Assembly: GCA_016182845.1 (NCBI GenBank) | Contig: JACPFT010000016.1 | Location: forward strand, 150,805 to 214,804 | Length of the DNA: 64,000 nt | Reading direction: 5' to 3' | Source of the DNA: Gammaproteobacteria bacterium | Lineage (GTDB): Bacteria > Pseudomonadota > Gammaproteobacteria > Enterobacterales > Permianibacteraceae | Shown here: positions 20,081 through 27,282 of the stretch, piece after piece | How the letters are laid out: the number at the start of each line of letters is the position of its first letter | Position numbering within the stretch: position 1 is the stretch's first letter | The notes under the pieces: generated by a model | Database searches by the model: none | What the model saw: only the letters and a program-made list of their open reading frames with translations | Told to the model about the DNA's origin: nothing | Program-made: the position numbers and the translations under genes

Positions 20081-20992
20081 ATGACGAGACGGATCCCCCC
20101 CCTGAATAGCCTGCGCGCCTTCGACGCCGCGGCCCGCCACCTGTCCTTCACCCGCGCCGCCGAGGAACTGCACGTCACCCAAGCCGCCATCAGCCACCAG
20201 ATCAAGGGCCTGGAGGAATTCCTGGGCACCCAGCTGTTCGTGCGCCGCAACCGCGCCCTCTTGCTCACCGAGGAAGGCCAGAATTACTGGCCGCAGATCC
20301 GCGAGGTCTTCGAGATCATCGCCGACGCCACCGAGCGCCTCATGGCCCGTGGCGCCCAGGGCGCCCTGACCATCAGCGTGCTGCCCACCTTCGCCGTGCA
20401 ATGGCTGGTGCCGCGCCTCGCGGACTTCTCGCGCATCTACCCCGAGATCGACGTGCGCATCAAAGCCTCGGACTCGGGCGTGGACTTCATGCGTTCCGAC
20501 GTGGACGTGGCCATCTACTACGGCAAGGGCGACTACCCGGACCTGAGCTCGGCGCGCCTGTTCAACGAATACCTGACTCCGGTCTGCGCCCCGACCCTGT
20601 TGGCGGAGCTGAAAACCCCCGAGGACCTCAAGCACCAGACCCTGCTGCACGACGCCTCGACGGAAGAATGGCAGCGCTGGCTCAAGCTCGCCGGCGTGGA
20701 CGGCATCAAGATGACCGGTCCCATCTTCAGCCACTCGGCCATGGTCCAGCAGGCCGCCATTCACGGCCAGGGCGTCGCCCTGGGCCATAACGTCCTGTCC
20801 CAGGCCGATATCCAGGCCGGCCGCCTGGTCCGCCCCTTCAACATCATCCTGCCCAGCGAATACGGCTACGACGTGGTCTGTCCCGATCCCTGGGGCGACC
20901 GGCCCAAGATCGTCGCCTTCCGCGACTGGCTCTTGTCCGTGGTCAAGAAGGAAAAGGACGCCGACGAGTTCGGCAAAGCCAGCCAGTTATAA
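20081..20992 (+). CDS. LysR-family transcriptional regulator, GcvA type
   Basis: The 303-residue protein has an N-terminal winged HTH. It begins RRIPPLNSLRAFDAAARHLS and continues FTRAAEELHVTQAAISHQIK, the exact GcvA-subgroup form. A LysR effector-binding domain follows (about 95-290), with VDVAIYYGKGDYPDL. The ATG at 20081 is chosen because the family starts just before PPLNSLRAF; the in-frame codons upstream add an unrelated tail. GcvA-type regulators control glycine cleavage, beta-lactamases and many other targets, so the target here is unknown. It is divergent from the small secreted-protein gene, which could be one target. Confidence 0.88.
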   Translation: MTRRIPPLNSLRAFDAAARHLSFTRAAEELHVTQAAISHQIKGLEEFLGTQLFVRRNRALLLTEEGQNYWPQIREVFEIIADATERLMARGAQGALTISVLPTFAVQWLVPRLADFSRIYPEIDVRIKASDSGVDFMRSDVDVAIYYGKGDYPDLSSARLFNEYLTPVCAPTLLAELKTPEDLKHQTLLHDASTEEWQRWLKLAGVDGIKMTGPIFSHSAMVQQAAIHGQGVALGHNVLSQADIQAGRLVRPFNIILPSEYGYDVVCPDPWGDRPKIVAFRDWLLSVVKKEKDADEFGKASQL

Positions 20993-21673
20993 GCAGCCCA
21001 AGTCACCAGGCCAAGCCGGTCTATGGCAAGCCTTGATCGCCACGGCGGGAGGGGGTAACCTCCTTCCCGCTGTCGGTATGAGACTCCGTTCTCCCTATCG
21101 CCGACACCCTTCCCGCATTACCCGCCAGGGCCCGAGCCGGCGGTTCCCAATCCGAGTGGTTTTCATGGCGCATCTGCCCCGCGCCAGGCTTGCTTTTGTC
21201 CAGAAAATCGCCTTTACGCTCAAGTTGTGCACAGCGGATGTCGCTCCGGAACGCCGCCAGCAGCCCCTGTCAACCGCCCATGCGCCGATCCGGCGAAATA
21301 TTTTATCTGTTTGATTTCATTGATATATTTTTGATTGCGCAGTTTCTGCCCGATCCGAGGGCAAGCCAGTAATGACGCGGCCTGCAGCCATCTTCCCAAA
21401 AACAGATCACAGAGTTATGCACACAATCTGTGGGCATGTGGATATCGTCGATGTCCTTGCCGCCGGCTTGTGCGGAAAGCATCCGATTCGCTCACGCCTT
21501 GACCGGTTCGCGAGGCCCCCGGAGCCCGCTGGCCGATAGGGGCGAAATTTCGACCAGCCGCCGCCAGGCCAGCGCCCACGCCGCTCCGCGCCGCCTATGC
21601 CTAAGCTATCCCCGCGCTTATCCACATCGGCTGTGGATTTCCATAAAACCGTCCAGCGACTCGACGCGGTCCC

Positions 21674-21858
21674 TTAGGAGGCGGGCGGAAATAAGTTGGA
21701 CAAGATGGCGCCCGGATTTGGGTCGAATTGGGTTGTGCCGATTGAGCAAAACCGCAGGCGTAGCTGGGCTACGTCGAGGATTTTGCGATTGAGGCGCGGC
21801 CCAAGGCGGCCTGAAGCCGGGATGCAAGATGGACAACTTATTTCCGCCCGCCTCCTTA
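21674..21858. mobile_element. MITE-like element 3 with TTA target duplication
   Basis: The 179-bp element (21677-21855) has near-perfect inverted ends GGAGGCGGGCGGAAATAAGT of about 22 bp. It is flanked on both sides by TTA (21674-21676 and 21856-21858). Inside, GATTGAGCAAAACCGCAGG-like and GGATTTTGCGATTGAGG-like segments form further imperfect hairpins. It has no ORF of note. The target duplication fits IS5/IS1031-type transposases acting in trans. Rebuilding the empty site gives TTAGGCC, the same as for MITE-like element 5. Confidence 0.8.
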
Positions 21859-22097
21859 GGCCTGCAATAACCGAACACAGGGCGAACCGGTCGCGCCAGC
21901 CCTCGATCAGAAACCGCAATTCAGGGTTTGGCAGAGTTCGAGCACGCCCGAAGCGCGCTTCAATCCGCCCGCAGGAGTTCAACGCTTCCGGTGGGTTGTA
22001 GCGCGTAGGTGAACTTGCGCGCTACATGCTTTAAGGCTGAAAAAATTTTCGCCGCCACGCACCTACCGAGTGCATCGGGAACGAAAATCCGCAACTC

Positions 22098-22217
22098 AAC
22101 TTGCAAAAGTTGCCCGGCAAGGCCTTCTTATACGGAGGTGTTGCAAGTTCAGTTGCGGAAAGTTCGCCACTGATGCCGGCCGCTGTTGCAAGTTCGTCTT
22201 CGGACTGTTGCAAGTTC
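22098..22217 (+). repeat. Iteron-like TGTTGCAAGTTC repeats
   Basis: Three identical 12-mers TGTTGCAAGTTC occur at 22139-22150, 22184-22195 and 22206-22217, spaced 45 and 22 bp apart, close to whole helical turns. An inverted 9-bp core AACTTGCAA is at 22098-22106. Such phased short direct repeats are typical binding arrays of Rep proteins or regulators. Confidence 0.65.
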
Positions 22218-22570
22218 ATCTGCGCCGCAACAAATCGATGCCGCGGCGCGCAAAACTGTCGAGGAGTTTTACACATGGATCGCGAAAGCTTCACAGATCC
22301 GGCCTGGAAGCCGCGAATTCCCTGAGCCGCGCCGCGAAAACCCTAAGGCTCAAACCGTATCTATTTGTTTTGTAACGATTATTTTATTTTGGTTAAATTT
22401 TCACCAGCTTAAATCAAAAGCCGGCACCACGGGGCTTGAGCAAGGTTCAATAAGCGAAACCCACAGGTTTATCCACAGGATCTGTGGGCAAGCATTTAAC
22501 CGAGGTTCAGCCTGCCCCTTGCCAGACCGCCCAGCCTTGTCTAGGCTGAGGTTTTACCCCCGCCCCGCCC

Positions 22571-23422
22571 ATGATCTGCCAAGAACTGCGCCTGCCGGCC
22601 CGCGATGGCTATGCCCTGGCGGCCAGCCTCTATCTCCCCGATACCGAAGCGCGCCAGGCCGTCCTGGTGAATTCCGCCATGGCCGTGCCGCGCCGCTATT
22701 ACGCGGCCTTCGCCCGCCATCTCTGCGAGCGCGGCGCCGCCGTGCTGACTTATGACTACCGAGGCGTGGGCGACAGCCGGGATCGGCACTGGCGGCAGAT
22801 CCGCGCCGATTACCGGGACTGGGGCGAGAAGGATCAGCCGGCCCTGCTGGACTGGCTGCACGGGCGTTTCCCGGCCGCCTCCCTGCGCGTCCTGGGGCAT
22901 TCGGCGGGCGGGCAGATCTTCGGCCTGGCGGACAACAACGCGCTGGTGGCTCGCGTCCTGGCCGTGGCCTCGGGTTCCGGCTACCACGGTCATTGGCGCG
23001 GCAGGGAGAAGCTCAAGCTCCTGCCCTTCTGGTATCTGTTCCTGCCGGCCAGCACGGCCCTCATGGGTTATTTCCCGGGTCCCTGGTTCGGCATGCTGCC
23101 GCTGCCGGCGGGCGTGGCCCGGCAATGGGCGCGCTTCGCCCGGAACCGCCATTATGTGTCCGACGCCCAAGGCCAGGCCCTGCGCCAGCACTTTCACGGT
23201 TATCGCGGCGCCATGCGCTTCCTGGCGATATCCGACGATCCCTTCTATGCGCCGGAGGGCGCCGTGCGCGCCCTGGCCGGCTATTACGCCAATGCCCGCA
23301 CCGAGGTGGCCCTGCGCCATCCCTGCGACTACGGCATGGCGAAGCTCGGGCATTTCGGCTTCTTCCGCGACAGCACGCCCCGCGCCGCCTGGGACGAGGC
23401 GGCGGACTGGCTGCTGGGCTGA
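22571..23422 (+). CDS. Alpha/beta hydrolase (serine hydrolase fold)
   Basis: The 283-residue protein without signal peptide shows the alpha/beta-hydrolase order. The oxyanion region follows NSAMAVPRRYYAAFARHL, then comes YDYRGVGDS. The nucleophile elbow is GHSAGGQ (about 113-119), the acid is probably in AISDDPFYAPE (about 221), and the catalytic His is in KLGHFGFF (about 260). It resembles the predicted hydrolases of COG4757. Substrate is unknown. It starts at ATG 22571 just downstream of the origin-like region and converges on the alkaline phosphatase gene. Confidence 0.8.
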   Translation: MICQELRLPARDGYALAASLYLPDTEARQAVLVNSAMAVPRRYYAAFARHLCERGAAVLTYDYRGVGDSRDRHWRQIRADYRDWGEKDQPALLDWLHGRFPAASLRVLGHSAGGQIFGLADNNALVARVLAVASGSGYHGHWRGREKLKLLPFWYLFLPASTALMGYFPGPWFGMLPLPAGVARQWARFARNRHYVSDAQGQALRQHFHGYRGAMRFLAISDDPFYAPEGAVRALAGYYANARTEVALRHPCDYGMAKLGHFGFFRDSTPRAAWDEAADWLLG

Positions 23423-23434
23423 GGGCTTGCAAAC

Positions 23435-23464
23435 GGCGGGTTGCGGCCTTCGGCCTAACCCGCC
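23435..23464. terminator. Hairpin between convergent hydrolase and alkaline phosphatase genes
   Basis: GGCGGGTT (23435-23442) pairs with AACCCGCC (23457-23464), with a GGCC-TTC-GGCC inner stem. It lies in the 57-bp space between two convergent stops. No T-run follows, so it is a weak or factor-assisted terminator at best. Confidence 0.5.
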
Positions 23465-23479
23465 CTCCGCTCCAAGCGT

Positions 23480-24979
23480 TCACGGCCGCATGCCCGCCGC
23501 GTGCAGCATCAGATGGAATAGGACGTTCTGCTCCAGGGAGCCGGTGAACAGCTGGGCCCAGGGGCCGTCGGCATAGACCGGCACGTCCTCGGCGGAGTGG
23601 GTCTCGCTCTTGAGCGGGATCAGGGCCTCCTGACGGTGGTTCAGGGCGGCGGTGTCGCGCTTGCCCAGGTCCACCCGGCCACCGGTATGGGGCTCGCCGT
23701 CCAGCTCACCGACGCCGGGGCCGTTGGTGTAATTGAGCACGGCGATAGGCAGGCCGTTCAGGTCGGTCACCGGCTTGGCCTTGCCCCGCCCTTCCTCCAC
23801 CAGGCCCAGGACCGGGTTGCCGCGCCGGGGATAGGCGCCGCCGAAGCCCAACGTATGACCGTGGTCGGCGGTGACCACGATCAAGGTGTCCTCGGCCGAG
23901 GTGGCGGCGCGGGCGGCCTGCACGGCCTTGGCGAATTCGATGGTCTCCTCCAGGGCACGGCGGGCATTGCCGGCATGATGGGCATGGTCGATGCGTCCGC
24001 CCTCCACCATCAGGAAAAAGCCGTCCTTGTCGCCCTGGAGCAGAGCTATGGCCTTGGCGGTCATCTCGGACAGGGAGGGTTCGCCGGCCTTGTCCTCGGC
24101 CCGATCCGCCTCGTAGTCCATGTGGGAGGGGTCGAACAGGCCCAGGACCGGCTTGTCGCCGGCCTTCAGCGCCGCGAAGCCCTTCGCGTCCATGACATAG
24201 CGGCCGGCCGGGTGTTTGGCCCGCCATTCGGCGATAAGGTTGCGGCCGTCCTTGCGCTCGCCGGATTTCTTGGGGTTTTCCGGGTCGTTCACGGCCTCGG
24301 GCAGGAACTTCCCGCGCCCGCCGCCAAACGCCAGCTCGATGCCGTCGCCGAGGGAAAACTCGACGAACTGGCGGGCGATGTCGGTACAACCCTTGGCCTT
24401 GGCGGCCTCGGGCAGTGTGTCGTCGGCCTCCCAATCGCGGTCGGCGCTATGGGCATAGGTGGCGCCGGGCGTGGCATGGGTCAGGCGCGCCGTACTGATG
24501 ATGCCGGTGGCCTTGCCGGCTTGTTCGGCCCGTTCCAGGAAGGTCGCGACCTTGTGGGCCTCGGGACCGTCGCAATGGCCGATGCGCGCCCCGTCATCCA
24601 GGGACAGGACGCCGGCCTTGGTCTTCACCCCGGTCATCAGGGCGCTCATGGTGCCGGCCGAGTCGGGCACCATGGCATCGGTGTTATAGGTCTTGATCAG
24701 GCCGGTGTAGGGGAAGGTCTCGAAGAACAGCCGGTTCTCCTCGCCGGTGCCGCCGGCCCGCTGGCCCTCCAGAACGCGTGCGGCATTGACCGTCGCCAGG
24801 CTCATGCCGTCGCCCAGGAAGAAGATGATGTTCTTGGCTTTCTTGGTATTGGCCTGGCGCGCCAGGGCCGATTTCAGGCTGGCCTGGCCGGCGGCGAACC
24901 AGGGATCGGCGGCGGCGGTCGCGGACAACAGGGCGGCGCAGAGCAGGGTCAGGGCGGCGGCTGGACGCATCGTGGACAC
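23480..24979 (-). CDS. Alkaline phosphatase (PhoA family), secreted
   Basis: This 499-residue phosphomonoesterase releases phosphate from organic phosphates in the periplasm. A signal peptide ends near TAAADPWF. Metal-ligand D57 is in LGDGMS, the nucleophile Ser107 is in VPDSAGT, and the C-terminal half has GGRIDHAHHAGNA and TADHGHTLGFGG for the zinc site. It is somewhat longer than E. coli PhoA. The GTG at 24979 is followed by an in-frame ATG three codons later; either may start. It sits next to a phytase gene and a TonB receptor gene on the same strand, so a role in organic-phosphate scavenging is likely. Confidence 0.9.
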   Translation of the reverse strand: MSTMRPAAALTLLCAALLSATAAADPWFAAGQASLKSALARQANTKKAKNIIFFLGDGMSLATVNAARVLEGQRAGGTGEENRLFFETFPYTGLIKTYNTDAMVPDSAGTMSALMTGVKTKAGVLSLDDGARIGHCDGPEAHKVATFLERAEQAGKATGIISTARLTHATPGATYAHSADRDWEADDTLPEAAKAKGCTDIARQFVEFSLGDGIELAFGGGRGKFLPEAVNDPENPKKSGERKDGRNLIAEWRAKHPAGRYVMDAKGFAALKAGDKPVLGLFDPSHMDYEADRAEDKAGEPSLSEMTAKAIALLQGDKDGFFLMVEGGRIDHAHHAGNARRALEETIEFAKAVQAARAATSAEDTLIVVTADHGHTLGFGGAYPRRGNPVLGLVEEGRGKAKPVTDLNGLPIAVLNYTNGPGVGELDGEPHTGGRVDLGKRDTAALNHRQEALIPLKSETHSAEDVPVYADGPWAQLFTGSLEQNVLFHLMLHAAGMRP

Positions 24980-25069
24980 TCATTCGTAAAGGAGAAAATA
25001 GGGCCGCGCGATTATACGCGCGGCCCGGACTCGGGAAATGACGGCGTCGAGGCAGTGCCGAACCGATAG

Positions 25070-25163
25070 GCCGTTCGTGGTGAGCCTGTCGAACCATGAA
25101 TGGCATGGCAACCACGGAGAAAATGCCCATTCACCCTTCGACAGGCTCAGGGCGAACGGACAT
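25070..25163. repeat. REP-like inverted repeat pair
   Basis: CCGTTCGTGGTGAGCCTGTC (from 25071) faces its relative CACCCTTCGACAGGCTCAGG (about 25132-25151) in inverted orientation, each ending in an ACGG box. It fills the 213-bp gap between the alkaline phosphatase and phytase genes, which contains nothing else recognisable. Confidence 0.8.
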
Positions 25164-25192
25164 TTTCCCCTTAGCAGACTAGCCTCGCCGCC

Positions 25193-27079
25193 TCAAGGCA
25201 GGCGCAGCGCCTCGGCCACCGCCTGCCAGGGCAGCAGCTTGAAGTTCTGCCGGCCCGCCGGCAGGCGCTTGCGCCCGTCCTGAACCACCACCAGGCCCCG
25301 GCCATAGGCGCCGCCCAGGTTCGCCGAGCTGACCTCCAGGCCGTCGGTCTCGGAGGCGCCGTCGATGCCGGCGGCGGCATTCAGGCCGATGCGGAAGGCG
25401 CCGCGCGGGGCATGGGGCGGCGCCGCGTCCAGGACCACATAGCTGTCATTGCCCTGGCTGGACACCAGGAGATAGCTGGCATCCGCGCCGTGGTACAGGC
25501 CCATGCCCTCGATATCCGGGTGCAGCCACCGACCCTTGCCCAGCACGCGCTCGAAGCGGCCCGGGGCCTTGGGCTCGGCGGACACGCTCCAGATCGCCTG
25601 GTCTTCCTCGCCGACGAAGAGGCGGTGGTTACGGTCGTCGGCCACGCAGCCCTCGGGCTGGCTGGGAAGCCGGAGCGTGCGCAGCAGCGTGGCGGAGAGC
25701 TTGCCGCCCTTGCCGCTCAGCCGGTACTGCAGGATGGTCCCGTCCTTGTCATTGGGCAGGGCATGGATCTCGCCGGGACGCGGCGAATACAGGCAGATGC
25801 CGTAGATGTCCTTGAGCGGGGTGGCGAGCTTGCCCAGCTCGCGCACTTCCCCGCTCGTGCGGTCGATGCCGAAGACGTTCAAGCTGTTGTCCACCCGGTT
25901 GCCGGCCACGGCGATGTCCAGGATCTCGCCGCCGAAGCGGAAGCCGTAGCGCAGGTCGACGTTATTGATATCGCCGACCGGCAGGCTCTGCAGGCGCTGG
26001 CCCGCCAGATCGTAGACTTCCAGGCCGCGCTTCTTGTCGGTGGCGAGGATACGGCTCCTGGCCGGATCGTCCGCGTGCACCCAGATGGCCGGATCGTCGG
26101 CGGCATCGCCCTGGCTCCGCACCGGCTCGGTCTGGGCCTCGGGCAGAAGCACCGGCAGGGCCGCCGGCGCGGCGGCCTGGGGCGCGGCCCAGGCCAGGGT
26201 CGTTTCATGGAAGCGGCCGTCCTCGTCGTCGCGGGCCAGGATGCTTAAGTGACCGTCCCGCCACTGGGCCGCCAGCGCCTCGCCGGATTCGACCCCGGCC
26301 AGGCGCAGGCCGGGCGCCGCCGAGAAACCGTCCGTTCCGGCGCGGTAGGCGTGCACGACCCCGCCGTCCACGGCCAGGACCCCGCCCGGCACCACGGCCA
26401 GGGCGGCGGCGCCCTTGTCCAGGCCGCCGAAGGGCTGCACCAGGTCCACCGGGGCGCGCAGGCCGTCGCTCTCCGGATGGGCCTCATAGGCCCAGAGCCC
26501 GATGCCTTCCTCGTTGACATAGAGCCGGTCGCCGGCATCCTCGGCGCGGCAGCGGCTCGCCGCCGGCGGCAGGCTCAAGCTCCGCACCGCCTTGGCCTCG
26601 GCCAGCAGGGCCTCGCCCCGGCCCACCAGCCATTGCTCGCCCCGGCCTTCCTCGCCCACCACGAAGGCGTAGAGATTGCTCTGGGCATCGCGGTACAGGC
26701 AGACGTCCTCGACGGCGTAGTCCGCCACCGGCAGGCGCAGGGCCGGCCCGAAGCCGGTCTCCGGCATCAGGGGTAGCACGCTGACCTGCTGACGCTCCCG
26801 GTCGTAGCTGGCCAGGGCCAGGCCTTGCCCCAGGGCCCGGCTGTCCAGGCCGGAGAAACGCCCGGCCTGGCGGCGGACTTCCTTACCCTTGCCGTCCACC
26901 AGGACCAGGCCCTGGCGGCGGCTGGCCACGACGCGCTCGGCACCCTGCCAGTCGCCGGCCGGCAGGAAGGCCACGGCCTCAGCCTCCAGGGCCGGGTCCA
27001 CGGCCCAGACCTCGGCCTGAAGCGGCAGGGCTGCCAGCAGCAAAGCCAGTGCAGGCAGCATCTTCATCGACTTCATCAT
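25193..27079 (-). CDS. Secreted 3-phytase, beta-propeller type, with a degenerate second propeller
   Basis: The 628-residue protein starts at ATG 27079 (MMKSMKMLPALALL, signal peptide ending LQAEVW) after GAGGATGG. The C-terminal half, from about residue 325, is a beta-propeller phytase. It has DDPAIWVHADDPARSRIL, the calcium/phosphate-binding order DINNVDLRYGF, QPEGCVADDRNHRLFVGEED, HPDIEGMGLY and YLLVSSQGNDSYVV. The N-terminal half looks like a second, worn propeller lacking these residues. Dual-domain BPP phytases with an incomplete first domain are known. It should hydrolyse phytate in the periplasm or outside. Its neighbours are alkaline phosphatase and a TonB receptor. Confidence 0.9.
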   Translation of the reverse strand: MMKSMKMLPALALLLAALPLQAEVWAVDPALEAEAVAFLPAGDWQGAERVVASRRQGLVLVDGKGKEVRRQAGRFSGLDSRALGQGLALASYDRERQQVSVLPLMPETGFGPALRLPVADYAVEDVCLYRDAQSNLYAFVVGEEGRGEQWLVGRGEALLAEAKAVRSLSLPPAASRCRAEDAGDRLYVNEEGIGLWAYEAHPESDGLRAPVDLVQPFGGLDKGAAALAVVPGGVLAVDGGVVHAYRAGTDGFSAAPGLRLAGVESGEALAAQWRDGHLSILARDDEDGRFHETTLAWAAPQAAAPAALPVLLPEAQTEPVRSQGDAADDPAIWVHADDPARSRILATDKKRGLEVYDLAGQRLQSLPVGDINNVDLRYGFRFGGEILDIAVAGNRVDNSLNVFGIDRTSGEVRELGKLATPLKDIYGICLYSPRPGEIHALPNDKDGTILQYRLSGKGGKLSATLLRTLRLPSQPEGCVADDRNHRLFVGEEDQAIWSVSAEPKAPGRFERVLGKGRWLHPDIEGMGLYHGADASYLLVSSQGNDSYVVLDAAPPHAPRGAFRIGLNAAAGIDGASETDGLEVSSANLGGAYGRGLVVVQDGRKRLPAGRQNFKLLPWQAVAEALRLP

Positions 27080-27127
27080 TCCATCCTCAAATAACTTCGC
27101 CAGACCCCGGGGCCTTTGGCGAAAACA

Positions 27128-27260
27128 CCGTTCGCCCTGAGTAAAGGCGCGAAGCGCCTTGTATCGAAGGGCATGGGGGCAACACGCGGCTTGGCCGACG
27201 GAGCGCTTCCGCTCATGGTTCGATACAAGCGGCCTTGCCGCTTTACTCACCACGAACGGA
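27128..27260. repeat. REP-like repeat pair, enlarged-stem variant
   Basis: Left unit: GTTCGCCCTGAG, then a self-complementary stem AAAGGCGCGAAGCGCCTT, then TATCGAAGG. Right unit: ATGGTTCGATACAAG, then a GCGGCCTTGCCGC stem, then TCACCACGAACGG. Outer boxes match the other copies in the window; inner stems differ. It lies between the phytase start and the receptor stop. Confidence 0.8.
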
Positions 27261-27282
27261 AGCTTCGTGCCGTTGCGTCGTC

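Larger units (their letters stand above)
21225..22491. other. Gene-free region with DnaA boxes, AT-rich tracts and iteron-like repeats (origin-like)
   Basis: No convincing gene occupies 20993-22570. It contains two perfect DnaA boxes TTATCCACA (21618-21626 and 22469-22477) and TTATGCACA (21415-21423). It also has inverted near-matches TGTGGATAT (21437), TGTGGATTT (21632) and TGTGGGCAA (22483). AT-rich stretches lie at 21295-21345 and 22355-22420. Between them is a set of TGTTGCAAGTTC repeats. One MITE (21674-21858) sits inside. The mix resembles a replication origin or DnaA-titration site. Against chromosomal oriC: no dnaA, dnaN, rpmH or parAB is nearby, and flanking genes point towards the region. 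A remnant plasmid-type origin is an alternative. Confidence 0.45.

Noticed and set aside
22139..22217. CRISPR-like short repeats
   Set aside because: Repeats are 12 bp with spacings of 45 and 22 bp start to start; CRISPR repeats are longer with uniform spacers. An iteron-type array fits better.
21033..22375. Several short frames (60-120 codons) in the gene-free region after the LysR gene
   Set aside because: They lack ribosome-binding sites and recognisable domains, overlap the MITE or the repeats, and have mixed codon use.
24980..25192. REP-like palindromes as ordinary terminators
   Set aside because: They lack T-runs, come in pairs with conserved boxes and also occur inside the kdp operon, so termination is not their common property.
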